DNA of 57,455 bases from Methanoculleus sp. Its GTDB lineage: Archaea; Halobacteriota; Methanomicrobia; Methanomicrobiales; Methanomicrobiaceae. The notes beneath the pieces are model-generated. The model searched no databases. It was not told the DNA's origin and was given only the letters and a program-made list of their open reading frames with translations. The stretch spans positions 1 through 57,455 of the forward strand of contig DSBQ01000015.1 in NCBI GenBank assembly GCA_011045995.1. Reading direction: 5' to 3'. The position numbers and the translations under genes are program-made. Below are positions 21,215 to 29,467 of the stretch, piece by piece; position 1 is the stretch's first letter; the number at the start of each line of letters is the position of its first letter.

Positions 21215-23281
21215 TTAGTTGAACAGTCCCGGTGCCCGTACCCTGAACTGCTGCCAGAGAACACGGCCCATCACGCGGAAGGTGAAGTCCAGTTCCTCAA
21301 AGCTCGGGATTGAATGCTGGCGAAGGATCTTGCGACCGCGGTTCATGGAATCGCCGCCGAGGAGCGAACAGATGACACGTTTTTCCGTGCTCTCGGAGAG
21401 CTTGAGGATCTGGTTTGCCATCTGTTCAGAGTTGAGAATATTGTTCGGGAACCCGACGACAAAGCACATGTCCCAGAGGTCATCGTGGCTGGCGAGAACT
21501 TCGAAGGTCTGTTCGAACCTGCGCTCCGAAGCATCGCCGAGCAGATCGATGGGATTGCCCTTGTTCCAGAAGTCCGGCAAAAACGAGTTCAGCTCATCGA
21601 TGACGTCCTGCGGCAGGGTTATGAGATCAATACCATACCTCTCGGCATAATCCGACGAAAGAACGGCGAAACCACCGGCATTGGTGACGACGACCGCACG
21701 TGTCCCGACCGGGTACCGCTTGGGGTGAGAGAGCATCTCCGCAGCGAGGAAGGCCCCGGTCAGGGTGTGGACGGAGACAACACCGGAGCGGCGGAATGCC
21801 TCCATGTAGACATCATAGGAACCCGAAAGAGACCCCGTGTGGGAGGCAGCGGCCAGTGAACCGCGTTCCGAGGACCCCGACTTGATGGCGATGACCGGCT
21901 TTGTCTTCGCCACTTCGCTGACGACCTCCATGAATGCCTGCCCGTCATTGATCTCCTCGATGTACATGATGATCGCCGAGGTGTGCGGATCACGCTCGAC
22001 CCAGCGGAGGTAGTCGAAGAAGTTCAGGTCGGACTGGTTGCCGACGGAAACGACCGCAGAAAATCCGATATCCTCTGCAAGACTCCAGTCAACGACGGTA
22101 TTGACGATGGCACCGCTCTGCGACAGGAAGGCAATATTGCCGGCCTTGGGGGACTGGTGCACATAGGTGGTATCCAGGCCGCGTGGCGGAACGATGAGCC
22201 CCAGGCAGTTGGGACCGACGATTCTTGTGCCGTATTTGGCCGCGATTGCAACGATACGCTCCTCAAGGGCTTTCCCGTTCTCACCCATCTCCTTGAAGCC
22301 GGCGGTGATGACGACGACGATGGATACGCCTTTCTGGCCGCATTCCTCGACCACCTTCGGGACATGCATTGCAGGAACCGTGATGACCGCAAGGTCGACA
22401 GGGGCATTGATGTCCTTAATGGAGGCAAAGGCCTTCAGGCCCTGGATAGTGTCACGCTTATTGTTGACCGGATAGAGCTGGCCGGGGAAATGGAGAAGAT
22501 TGTGCATCACGGCATATCCCATCTTCGTCGGCTCATCGGATGCACCAATGACGGCCACCGAGCGTGGATTGAAGTATTCGAGAGGGATATCCGGCCGGGT
22601 AACCCTCTCGACCTTCTTCTTCTCATCGGTCATGATGATACGCGAGTCGACGGCACACGCCCCGGTTTCGTATAACCGCAGCGGGTTGATATCGAACTCC
22701 TTTACCAGCTCGTTTTCTCCGAAGAAGCGGCAGACATCGAGGATCGCTTTCACAAGGGTCTCCTCGTCCTTCGGTTTTGATCCCCGGTACCCTGAAATGA
22801 GAGGATAGGACTTGATCTCGCGTACCATTTGACGGGCGTCCTCTTCGGTGATCGGAAGAATGCGGAGCGTCACATCCTTCAGCAGTTCGACAAGGGTGCC
22901 GCCGATACCGAAGGTGATGACCTTGCCGAACGAGGGATCGGTTTTGCCGCCGATGATGAGCTCAAGGCCGGGGTCAGCCTGCTCTTCAATGATGACCCCG
23001 TCTATCTTTGCATCCGGATTATATTCCTTCGCACTGCTGACGATCCGGTTGAATGCCGCCTGTGCCCCTTCCTTGGTACCGATACTGGTGACCACACCCC
23101 CGGCGTCACTCTTGTGCACAATCTGGGGGGAGACGATCTTCATTACAACCGGAAATCCTATGCCCTCTGCAACATCGCCCGCCTCTTCAGCGCTTTTTAC
23201 GATCTTGAACTTGGGAACCGGTATATCATATTTCGCAAGAATTTCATATCCTTCTGCTTCACTTAACATCCATTCTTTCAT
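21215..23281 (-). CDS. acd: ADP-forming acetate-CoA ligase, fused beta-alpha
   Basis: Interconverts acyl-CoA + ADP + Pi with acid + CoA + ATP. The N-terminal half is an ATP-grasp domain (from KYDIPVPKFKIV, with VHKSDAGGVVTSIG). The C-terminal half starts near residue 230 with the CoA-binding Rossmann motif RSVAVIGASDEPTKMG, followed by succinyl-CoA-ligase-like domains. The phosphohistidine lies in AAASHTGSLSG. The two subunits of the Pyrococcus enzyme are fused here, ATP-grasp first. Start ATG 23281 has a GAGAGG SD at 9 nt; the frame continues to a GTG at 23359. It is divergent from acs. 688 residues. Confidence 0.93.
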   Translation of the reverse strand: MKEWMLSEAEGYEILAKYDIPVPKFKIVKSAEEAGDVAEGIGFPVVMKIVSPQIVHKSDAGGVVTSIGTKEGAQAAFNRIVSSAKEYNPDAKIDGVIIEEQADPGLELIIGGKTDPSFGKVITFGIGGTLVELLKDVTLRILPITEEDARQMVREIKSYPLISGYRGSKPKDEETLVKAILDVCRFFGENELVKEFDINPLRLYETGACAVDSRIIMTDEKKKVERVTRPDIPLEYFNPRSVAVIGASDEPTKMGYAVMHNLLHFPGQLYPVNNKRDTIQGLKAFASIKDINAPVDLAVITVPAMHVPKVVEECGQKGVSIVVVITAGFKEMGENGKALEERIVAIAAKYGTRIVGPNCLGLIVPPRGLDTTYVHQSPKAGNIAFLSQSGAIVNTVVDWSLAEDIGFSAVVSVGNQSDLNFFDYLRWVERDPHTSAIIMYIEEINDGQAFMEVVSEVAKTKPVIAIKSGSSERGSLAAASHTGSLSGSYDVYMEAFRRSGVVSVHTLTGAFLAAEMLSHPKRYPVGTRAVVVTNAGGFAVLSSDYAERYGIDLITLPQDVIDELNSFLPDFWNKGNPIDLLGDASERRFEQTFEVLASHDDLWDMCFVVGFPNNILNSEQMANQILKLSESTEKRVICSLLGGDSMNRGRKILRQHSIPSFEELDFTFRVMGRVLWQQFRVRAPGLFN

Positions 23282-23389
23282 GTGCTTCATCCTCTCATAC
23301 GAGTGATTGTCAGGGCCCTGAACAGGCCTTTCAACAAATGACGAAATATACTTCGTCACAATAACATGCCAAAATATTGAACTGGCACA

Positions 23390-23404
23390 TACATATATTT
23401 TTGT
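23390..23404. promoter_or_regulatory. AT-rich element between acd and acs, possible TATA box
   Basis: CATATATTTTTG can be read as a TATA element on either strand inside the 210-bp divergent region. It is about 90 nt from the acs ATG and about 110 nt from the acd ATG, so both genes would have leaders holding their SD sites. Confidence 0.35.
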
Positions 23405-23491
23405 AATTGTTAATCATGTAGAATCCTTTCGTTTTTACCGCAAATCATAACCTATTCAACAACAGATGATCTGTACTGGAGAACACGTATC

Positions 23492-25387
23492 ATGAATAAT
23501 GCTGAGTCCGGCATCCGCACCGAACAGTCGATCTATCTGCCTCCTCCCGAATACCGGGAGTATGCCCCGTTCAGGGACTATGAAAGTGCCTATCGAAACT
23601 TTCTGAAGGATCCTGACGGTTTCTGGAGAGATATCGCTTCGGATCTTCTCTGGTTCAGACAATGGGACAAAGTGAAGGAATGGGAGTATCCCTATGCAAA
23701 GTGGTTTGTCAACGCCCGCCTGAATATCACCTACAACTGCCTTGAACGTCATCTCAAAAACAACCGCAGAAACAAGGTGGCCCTCTTCTGGCACGGAGAA
23801 GACGGAACGAAGAAGAGCTATACCTATGACCACCTGCACCGTGCGGTGATGCAGTTTGGCAATGCCCTCAAAAATCTCGGCGTGGAGAAAGGCGACGTTG
23901 TCTGTATCTATATGCCGACGGTCCCCGAGCAGGTGATTGCCATGCTTGCCTGTGCCCGCATAGGGGCAGTCCATACGGTGGTGTTTGCCGGATACGGTGC
24001 AAGCGCGCTGAACCAGCGGATTGTCGGCGCAAAGGCAAAGGTCGTCATTACCGCAGATGCATCAATGCGCCGCGGGAAGAGCATCCCCCTCAAGCCAATC
24101 GTCGAGGAGGCCCTCATTCATGCGCCCAGCGTCGAACGGGTCGTTGTCCTGAGAAACCAGGACCCGCCCACCTGCCTCCTCGACGATTTTGAAGTCGATT
24201 TCTATGAAATCATGCATGCTGCAGAGAAGCGGTGCCCCCCTGAAGACATGGATGCCGAGGACCGCCTCTTTATCCTGTACACGTCGGGAACCACCGGCGC
24301 ACCCAAAGGAATCGTGCATACCTGCGGAGGATATATGGTCGGTGCCTATTACACGACCAAGTATGTCCTGAATGTCAAGGATAATGACGTCTACTGGTGC
24401 ACGGCCGACCCCGGGTGGATCACCGGGCACACCTATGCCATATACGGCCCCCTGCTCCTCGGGGCGACCATCTTCATGACCGAGAATACCCCGGATTATC
24501 CCGATGTGGGCATCTGGTGGAAACTCATCGAGGAATACGGCATCAATGTCTTCTACACCGCACCGACGGCCATCCGGATGTTCATGCGATACGGCCAGCA
24601 GTGGCCGGACAACTACGACCTGAGCTCCCTGAGAATCCTTGCATCGGTGGGTGAACCGCTCAACCCCGAGGCGTTCGAGTGGTTCTACAATGTCATCGGC
24701 AAGGGCAACTGCCCGCTCACCGACACATGGTGGCAGACGGAAACAGGCAGCCACATGATCACCACCCTCGTGGGAGAACCGATGAAACCGGGATTTGCCG
24801 GCAGACCCATCCCGGGGGTTGTAGCCGACGTAGTCGACGGCAAGGGAAATCCGGTCGGGCCATTCCAGACCGGATATCTTGCAATAAAAGAACCATGGCC
24901 TTCGATGATGCGGTCGGTAAACGATGACGACGAAAAATACCGCTCCTACTGGGAGTCACCCCATCACCGGTACTACAGCACCAACGACCTTGCCATCAGG
25001 GATGATGACGGGTACATCATGATCCTCGGGCGTTCGGATGATCTGATCATCGTCTCGGGCCACAACATCGGTACTGCAGAGGTGGAGAGCGCTCTCGTCT
25101 CGCATCATGCTGTTGCCGAAGCGGCAGCGATTGGAAAACCGGACGCTGTCAAAGGAAACATCGTCAAGGTGTTTGTCATCCTCATCGAGGGTGTTGAACG
25201 GACACCGAAACTCGACCATGATCTCAAGTATCACGTCCGCCAGACACTGGGCCCCATTGCCGTCCCCTCCGAGATAGAATATGTCGACAGCCTGCCGAAG
25301 ACCAGGAGCGGCAAAATCATGCGCAGGGTCCTGAAGGCCAAAGAAATGGGTCTGGATCCGGGAGATATCTCCACGCTTGATGAGTAA
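23492..25387 (+). CDS. acs: Acetyl-CoA synthetase, AMP-forming
   Basis: Activates acetate with ATP to acetyl-CoA via acetyl-AMP, used to build cell carbon from acetate. Adenylation signatures are YTSGTTGAPKG near residue 266, WCTADPGWITGH, TDTWWQTETGSH (A5) and YYSTNDLAIRDDDGYIMILGRSDD (A7/A8 region). The C-terminal catalytic lysine sits in PKTRSGKIMRR. Length is 631 residues, normal. GGAG lies 10 nt before ATG 23492. It is divergent from the ADP-forming enzyme, putting an ATP-costly and an ATP-yielding acetate enzyme next to each other. Confidence 0.96.
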   Translation: MNNAESGIRTEQSIYLPPPEYREYAPFRDYESAYRNFLKDPDGFWRDIASDLLWFRQWDKVKEWEYPYAKWFVNARLNITYNCLERHLKNNRRNKVALFWHGEDGTKKSYTYDHLHRAVMQFGNALKNLGVEKGDVVCIYMPTVPEQVIAMLACARIGAVHTVVFAGYGASALNQRIVGAKAKVVITADASMRRGKSIPLKPIVEEALIHAPSVERVVVLRNQDPPTCLLDDFEVDFYEIMHAAEKRCPPEDMDAEDRLFILYTSGTTGAPKGIVHTCGGYMVGAYYTTKYVLNVKDNDVYWCTADPGWITGHTYAIYGPLLLGATIFMTENTPDYPDVGIWWKLIEEYGINVFYTAPTAIRMFMRYGQQWPDNYDLSSLRILASVGEPLNPEAFEWFYNVIGKGNCPLTDTWWQTETGSHMITTLVGEPMKPGFAGRPIPGVVADVVDGKGNPVGPFQTGYLAIKEPWPSMMRSVNDDDEKYRSYWESPHHRYYSTNDLAIRDDDGYIMILGRSDDLIIVSGHNIGTAEVESALVSHHAVAEAAAIGKPDAVKGNIVKVFVILIEGVERTPKLDHDLKYHVRQTLGPIAVPSEIEYVDSLPKTRSGKIMRRVLKAKEMGLDPGDISTLDE

Positions 25388-25405
25388 CCACCCAACTATT
25401 TAAAT

Positions 25406-25416
25406 ACTTTATATAT
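25406..25416 (+). promoter_or_regulatory. Strong TATA box of tbp
   Basis: ACTTTATATAT lies 16-26 nt before the tbp ATG. With archaeal spacing of 22-27 nt the transcript would start at or beside the ATG, so tbp mRNA should be leaderless. A second TATA-like tract (25420-25427) lies between. Confidence 0.65.
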
Positions 25417-25431
25417 CCTTTTATATACTAC

Positions 25432-25992
25432 ATGATGCACAATCCAGAGGATTCTTTAAAAATTGAAAATATCGTTGCGTCTGCCAAAGTGGCCGATTCG
25501 CTGGATCTGCAGGTAATCTCTTCGAAGATTAAAGATGCAGAATACAATAAGAAGCGTTTTCCCGGTGTTGTTCTGCGCATGCAGAACCCGAAGATCGCCG
25601 CCCTCGTCTTTGGGTCCGGAAAAGTGGTCCTGACCGGTGCAAAGAGCATTGACTCCCTCTCCCAGGGCCTGGAGATCCTCGGCGAAAAACTCCGTGACCT
25701 TGGGATTGACATCCCCAATGAACTTGAGTATAAAGTCCAGAACATCGTCACCTCGGCCGATCTCGGGACGCCGATCAATCTCAACAAAATTGCCGTCGGG
25801 TTCAACCTCGACCGCATAGAATACGAGCCCGAGCAGTTTCCGGGACTGGTCTACCGCCTTGAAGAACCAAAGGTGGTCGTTCTCCTCTTCGGGTCCGGCA
25901 AATTGATCATCACCGGCGGAAAACAACCGGAAGATGCAAAGAAGGCGGTAAATAAAATACTGTCAGATCTCTCGAATCTCGGATTGGTTTAA
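25432..25992 (+). CDS. tbp: TATA-box binding protein
   Basis: The basal transcription factor that bends promoter DNA and recruits TFB and RNA polymerase. The 186-residue saddle consists of two direct repeats: an SADLGTPINL-like block occurs twice (IVASAKVADSLDLQ and IVTSADLGTPINLN), as do the PGVVLRMQNPK/PGLVYRLEEPK and VFGSGKVVLTGAK/LFGSGKLIITGGK segments, with the DNA-intercalating Phe positions conserved. Two ATGs in a row (25432, 25435). Its own promoter has a near-ideal TATA element, allowing self-control. A winged-helix regulator gene follows. Confidence 0.97.
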   Translation: MMHNPEDSLKIENIVASAKVADSLDLQVISSKIKDAEYNKKRFPGVVLRMQNPKIAALVFGSGKVVLTGAKSIDSLSQGLEILGEKLRDLGIDIPNELEYKVQNIVTSADLGTPINLNKIAVGFNLDRIEYEPEQFPGLVYRLEEPKVVVLLFGSGKLIITGGKQPEDAKKAVNKILSDLSNLGLV

Positions 25993-26091
25993 TACCACTC
26001 CCCGAATATTCTCTTTTCTCCTCTGAACCGGCGAATTATTACGTATCATAAGGTTTCCTCTCATATATAGACATGCCTGCATACACTAATC

Positions 26092-26101
26092 TATTTATAG
26101 T
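26092..26101 (+). promoter_or_regulatory. TATA box for winged-helix regulator
   Basis: TATTTATAGT about 40 nt before ATG 26139. A second TATATT at 26101 overlaps it. Confidence 0.45.
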
Positions 26102-26138
26102 ATATTGAATAATTAAAGTTGTATTTACGGTGTAAAAT

Positions 26139-26537
26139 ATGAGGATGGAAAAAGTGATGATCTTCACCGACGAAGATGAGGAGTTCTCCGATCTTCTGAC
26201 GGAAATTGGTCTTAAACGCAATGTTGCCAAGGTACTGGTCTACCTTGCAAGTTCTCCTGAAGCAACATCGCGGGACATCGAGCGGGGGACGGACCTCAGG
26301 CAGCCCGAAGTCAGCATCGCGATGCGGACGCTCAAGGAGAGCGGATGGATACAGAGCCGCGAATCCAAGGCAGAGAGCAAGGGACGCCCGGTCAAGATCT
26401 ATTCCCTCTCAAAACAGATCAACGAGATCATGGACACGATCGAAGAAAACAAGAGAAAAGAAGTGGAGAATCAACTCAGGCTTATCCGTGAGGTCCGGGA
26501 ACATCTCTCCCATATCCAGCAGCAGCCACTAGAGTGA
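26139..26537 (+). CDS. Winged-helix transcription regulator (ArsR/TrmB-like)
   Basis: A 132-residue DNA-binding protein. The winged HTH covers about residues 25-85: KVLVYLASSPEATSRDIERG, the recognition helix in LRQPEVSIAMRTLKESG, then a wing GRPVKIYSL. A long C-terminal coiled-coil helix (residues 95-130) suggests dimerisation. No ligand domain is present, so the signal is unknown. Alternative starts at 26145 or 26157 exist. The 3' end overlaps rpiA by 9 nt, convergent. Its place beside tbp may be chance. Confidence 0.8.
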   Translation: MRMEKVMIFTDEDEEFSDLLTEIGLKRNVAKVLVYLASSPEATSRDIERGTDLRQPEVSIAMRTLKESGWIQSRESKAESKGRPVKIYSLSKQINEIMDTIEENKRKEVENQLRLIREVREHLSHIQQQPLE

Positions 26538-27236
26538 GAGATATTCCACTCCTTCGGGAGTGCCCACCACAATACTTGTTTTGCCGGTAAATTCGGTGAA
26601 GATGCCACAACTCAGGACGCCAGGGAGGGTATTGATCGCATCTTCCAGCCGTTCGGGCTCATCAATGCGCGGGAACCTGCAATCGATGATCCAGTTCCCG
26701 TTATCGGTGATGACCGGGCCGTCCTTCTTGACGCCTTCACGAATAACCGGCGTGCCGCCAAGCGCTGCCAGCCGGTTCATCACTACCGGCACGGCAAATG
26801 AAAGGACTTCCACGGGCACCGGGGCGGTGAGCGCGTCGGTCAGTTTTCCCTTGTCGGCAACGACAACAAATGCATCGGCCGCTTCGGCCACGCACCGTTC
26901 CCTCGTCTGTGCCGCCCCCCGGCCCTTGATCAGGCGAAAGGCCGGGTCTATCTGGTCGGCACCGTCAATGGCGATATCGATGACATCATATTCATGCAGC
27001 GTCGAGAGGGGGATGCGGTATTCATAGGCACGTCGCTCCGTCTGAAACGAGGTTGCGATGCCGGTTGCCCGAAGGCCTTCACGCATCCGTCCGGCAAGGC
27101 GGTCCATCATATAAAACACCGTCGAACCGGTCCCGAGGCCGACAATCGCATCGTCCTCAATCAAATCAGCGGCATAATACCCGGCATTCCTCTTGGCACG
27201 GGCCTGTTCATCCATGGGGCCGGATGTATCACTCAT
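26529..27236 (-). CDS. rpiA: Ribose-5-phosphate isomerase A
   Basis: Interconverts ribose 5-phosphate and ribulose 5-phosphate. Family signatures: VGLGTGSTV near residue 32, DIAIDGADQID with the catalytic Asp, KGRGAAQTRERCVA, and the Glu/Lys-containing VVADKGKLTD. Length is 235 residues, normal. The start at ATG 27236 or at the in-frame ATG 27215 is not decided; no SD is visible. In methanogens it feeds ribose from the RuMP or non-oxidative routes to nucleotides. Confidence 0.95.
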   Translation of the reverse strand: MSDTSGPMDEQARAKRNAGYYAADLIEDDAIVGLGTGSTVFYMMDRLAGRMREGLRATGIATSFQTERRAYEYRIPLSTLHEYDVIDIAIDGADQIDPAFRLIKGRGAAQTRERCVAEAADAFVVVADKGKLTDALTAPVPVEVLSFAVPVVMNRLAALGGTPVIREGVKKDGPVITDNGNWIIDCRFPRIDEPERLEDAINTLPGVLSCGIFTEFTGKTSIVVGTPEGVEYLSL

Positions 27237-27293
27237 ACATACACATCGGTCTGTCGCATCTTTATGCTTTCACCGTTGTGCGGCAGGGTGATT

Positions 27294-27302
27294 AAAAAAA
27301 AA
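27294..27302 (-). terminator. Poly-T terminator after SIMPL gene
   Basis: Nine T on the minus strand begin 6 nt past the stop of the SIMPL gene. Confidence 0.5.
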
Positions 27303-27307
27303 GGGAT

Positions 27308-28045
27308 TCAGATGAAATAGGTGACCGATACCGTCGCGGTAACATCAATGGTGCCTGCCTCGATGGGCGTCGGTACGCCGTACGCGGCTGAGTCCATGCT
27401 CCTGTAGACGGCTTCCTCTGCATAGACGACCGGGGTATAACTGCCGCCCACACTGACCTCCTTTATCCCAAGAATCCGTACTCCCAGTGCATCAGCCACG
27501 GCATCGGCATCCCCGCGTGCCTGGGTGACTGCCGCATGCAGTGCATCGGAACGGAGCTGCTGGGATTTCTCATCGCTGAGGGTAAACCGGACCGAGTTTA
27601 TCTGGTTTGCACCGTCCATCACGGCGGTATCGATTACCTCTCCTGCCCGGGTCACGTCATCCAGGGTGACGACGACGTTGTTGTGGACCACATACACCCT
27701 CTGCTGCTTTGCGCCGAAGGGGGAACCGTCATCCGTCGTCTTCGAATACATCGAGTAGCCGGAGGTCTGGATGGAACGTTCCGGAATACCCAGTCCCTTG
27801 AGCGAGGAGATGACGGCGCTCATTCGTGCCGCATTCTCCTGCTGTGCGACCTTTGCATCAGGATGTTCGGTTTCCACGCCCACCGTTATCAGGACCCGGT
27901 CCGGAGACGTGGTGACTTTTCCCGTCCCGGAGACGTGGATGACGCGGTCATCTGCACTGTCCGGTGCAGCTGTCACCGTTCCTCCGAGAACCAGTGCCCC
28001 TATGAGGGCTGCGGCAACAATGCCGAGAATCAATTTTGCGTTCAT
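27308..28045 (-). CDS. Secreted SIMPL (DUF541) domain protein
   Basis: A 245-residue exported protein. The N-terminal signal peptide runs to about residue 27 (hydrophobic LILGIVAAALIGALVLGG, then a TAAPDS cleavage area). The DUF541 domain begins at VIHVSGTGKVTTSPDRVLITVGVET and continues with the IQTSGYSMYSKT block. Bacterial members are periplasmic oligomers of uncertain role. There is no lipobox or C-terminal sorting tail, so it is probably released or held by its signal helix. Confidence 0.88.
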   Translation of the reverse strand: MNAKLILGIVAAALIGALVLGGTVTAAPDSADDRVIHVSGTGKVTTSPDRVLITVGVETEHPDAKVAQQENAARMSAVISSLKGLGIPERSIQTSGYSMYSKTTDDGSPFGAKQQRVYVVHNNVVVTLDDVTRAGEVIDTAVMDGANQINSVRFTLSDEKSQQLRSDALHAAVTQARGDADAVADALGVRILGIKEVSVGGSYTPVVYAEEAVYRSMDSAAYGVPTPIEAGTIDVTATVSVTYFI

Positions 28046-28453
28046 TGTAACCTTTCATTGCATTTTTATCGTAATCAACGTATGCTAGACTTCGAATTTT
28101 TCCGCAGTCACGTCCCCGCCCTCTCTCCATTCCTGATACCGGCGGGCAGTCCGCTGCAGGCATTCTAATTTTTGCGTCACCTGCGCCTGCAGCAATGCCG
28201 GGCCACTCCCGGATAATCCAGGCAAAAAAGGAAGACCACATCGACAGGGATGCCTGATTATCACCACTGCAGCGGCCTGTGCACGGTGGAGTCCGTGCAT
28301 CATCGCCTCGCTACCGGTACCAGTGCCCGAAAGACACTTCCCCGTTCCCTCGCTCCCTTCCCTCATCCGCCTGTTGCGGCCGTAGCAATTTTTTGTGAGA
28401 AGGTGCCGGCCTCCGGGCGGTGGTGCCCGGCTCCGGTCCCTGTGCAACAAAGA
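28046..28453. other. 408-bp gene-poor stretch with one doubtful ORF
   Basis: No recognised gene. A minus-strand frame (28085-28450, 121 codons) is open. Its C-terminal third, from LLQAQVTQKLECLQ to TAEKFEV, looks helix-like and protein-like, while the first two-thirds look random. It could be a decayed gene or a real short gene starting late. A GC hairpin-like tract (GCCGGCCTCC...GGTGCCCGGC, about 28405-28432) follows the SelB-like gene and could end its transcript. Confidence 0.25.
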
Positions 28454-29413
28454 TCAGAGGTCCAGCGTCCCCGCGACCCTCAGGCGCCCGCCGTCAAGAT
28501 AATGAATGACTGCGCTCGTTCCCGGTATGTACGCAAGCTCTCTCTCGAGTTCTATGGTAAGTGTCGGCGTGTGCCAGTCGCCATCCGTCGCGACCGAGGA
28601 GATACGGCCGTTGATGTACTGCATCCAGTAGCCGATATGCACGACCATGCCCTCCTTCAGGGGCTCCGGCCAGTACTTCACGATATGTGCCGGACCTTCG
28701 AGGCGGGCGCTCACCCTGATGCCCGGCCCGTTGGTGAGCACCATTCCCCGTTCAAGAACTTCTGCAGAGATATTTTTCAGTGCCAGACCTACCCGGTCAG
28801 TTTCATGGGCTTCCATGACATCGTCATCATGTTTCTGGATGGACCGCACCTGTGCGCTCAGCTCGCCGGGATACACGGTCAGGGTGTCATGCTGGCGCAA
28901 GGTACCGGCCTCGACACCCCCCAGCACCACCGTTCCTATCCCCTTCACATTGAAGGCATGATCGACGGAGACCACGCCGGGAGTGCCGGGTTTGGGTGAA
29001 TACGCAAGTGCATGGGCATCCGCCAGCAGTTGTTCCCGGATGGCAATCGGATTGTCCTCGATGACCGAATATCCCTCGAGCACCGTTCCCTTGAGGAGTG
29101 GTGTAATCTGTGAGATATCAAGGTAATTGCGAAGAACGATATAGCCCTTTTTGATCTTCCGGGCATCGAGCATCACCACCATCTCACCGAATTCAGCGGT
29201 GATCGCATCGACAATGAGAAGAGCCGCCGTCGACATGGCGACGGCATAATAGAGGGGGGCAAGACGCTCGGGATACCGGGTCGGTTCGATGATGGTGACC
29301 GTATCCTCCCCTTTTTTCAGATTATAGAAGGTGATGTCCGAACTCGTCCCCGCCTTTCCGATATCTTTTGCATATCCATTGGCACCGAGGACGGCTATGG
29401 TCAGGTTTGGCAT
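28454..29413 (-). CDS. SelB/EF1A-like protein lacking GTPase motifs (aSelBL type)
   Basis: A 319-residue translation-factor-like protein. The last two-thirds look like the beta-barrel domains 2 and 3 of EF-Tu/SelB (FNVKGIGTVVLGGVEAG, RQHDTLTVYPG, RSIQKHDDDV, DRVGLALKNI). The first 100 residues follow a G-domain outline but have no GxxxxGKS/T, no DxxG and no NKxD. It matches the archaeal SelB-like family described as GTPase-deficient; the name is recognised from memory. It lies immediately downstream of gltX in the translation/isoprenoid superoperon. Role unknown; a function on tRNA or the ribosome without GTP hydrolysis is inference. Confidence 0.8.
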   Translation of the reverse strand: MPNLTIAVLGANGYAKDIGKAGTSSDITFYNLKKGEDTVTIIEPTRYPERLAPLYYAVAMSTAALLIVDAITAEFGEMVVMLDARKIKKGYIVLRNYLDISQITPLLKGTVLEGYSVIEDNPIAIREQLLADAHALAYSPKPGTPGVVSVDHAFNVKGIGTVVLGGVEAGTLRQHDTLTVYPGELSAQVRSIQKHDDDVMEAHETDRVGLALKNISAEVLERGMVLTNGPGIRVSARLEGPAHIVKYWPEPLKEGMVVHIGYWMQYINGRISSVATDGDWHTPTLTIELERELAYIPGTSAVIHYLDGGRLRVAGTLDL

Positions 29414-29467
29414 AATGCTCTCCCTATACGCCGCCCATGAAGAAATTGATTTCCAAAAATGAAGGGG

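Noticed and set aside
28250-28999. Plus-strand ORF of 249 codons
   Set aside because: Mostly antisense to the SelB-like gene, no protein features.
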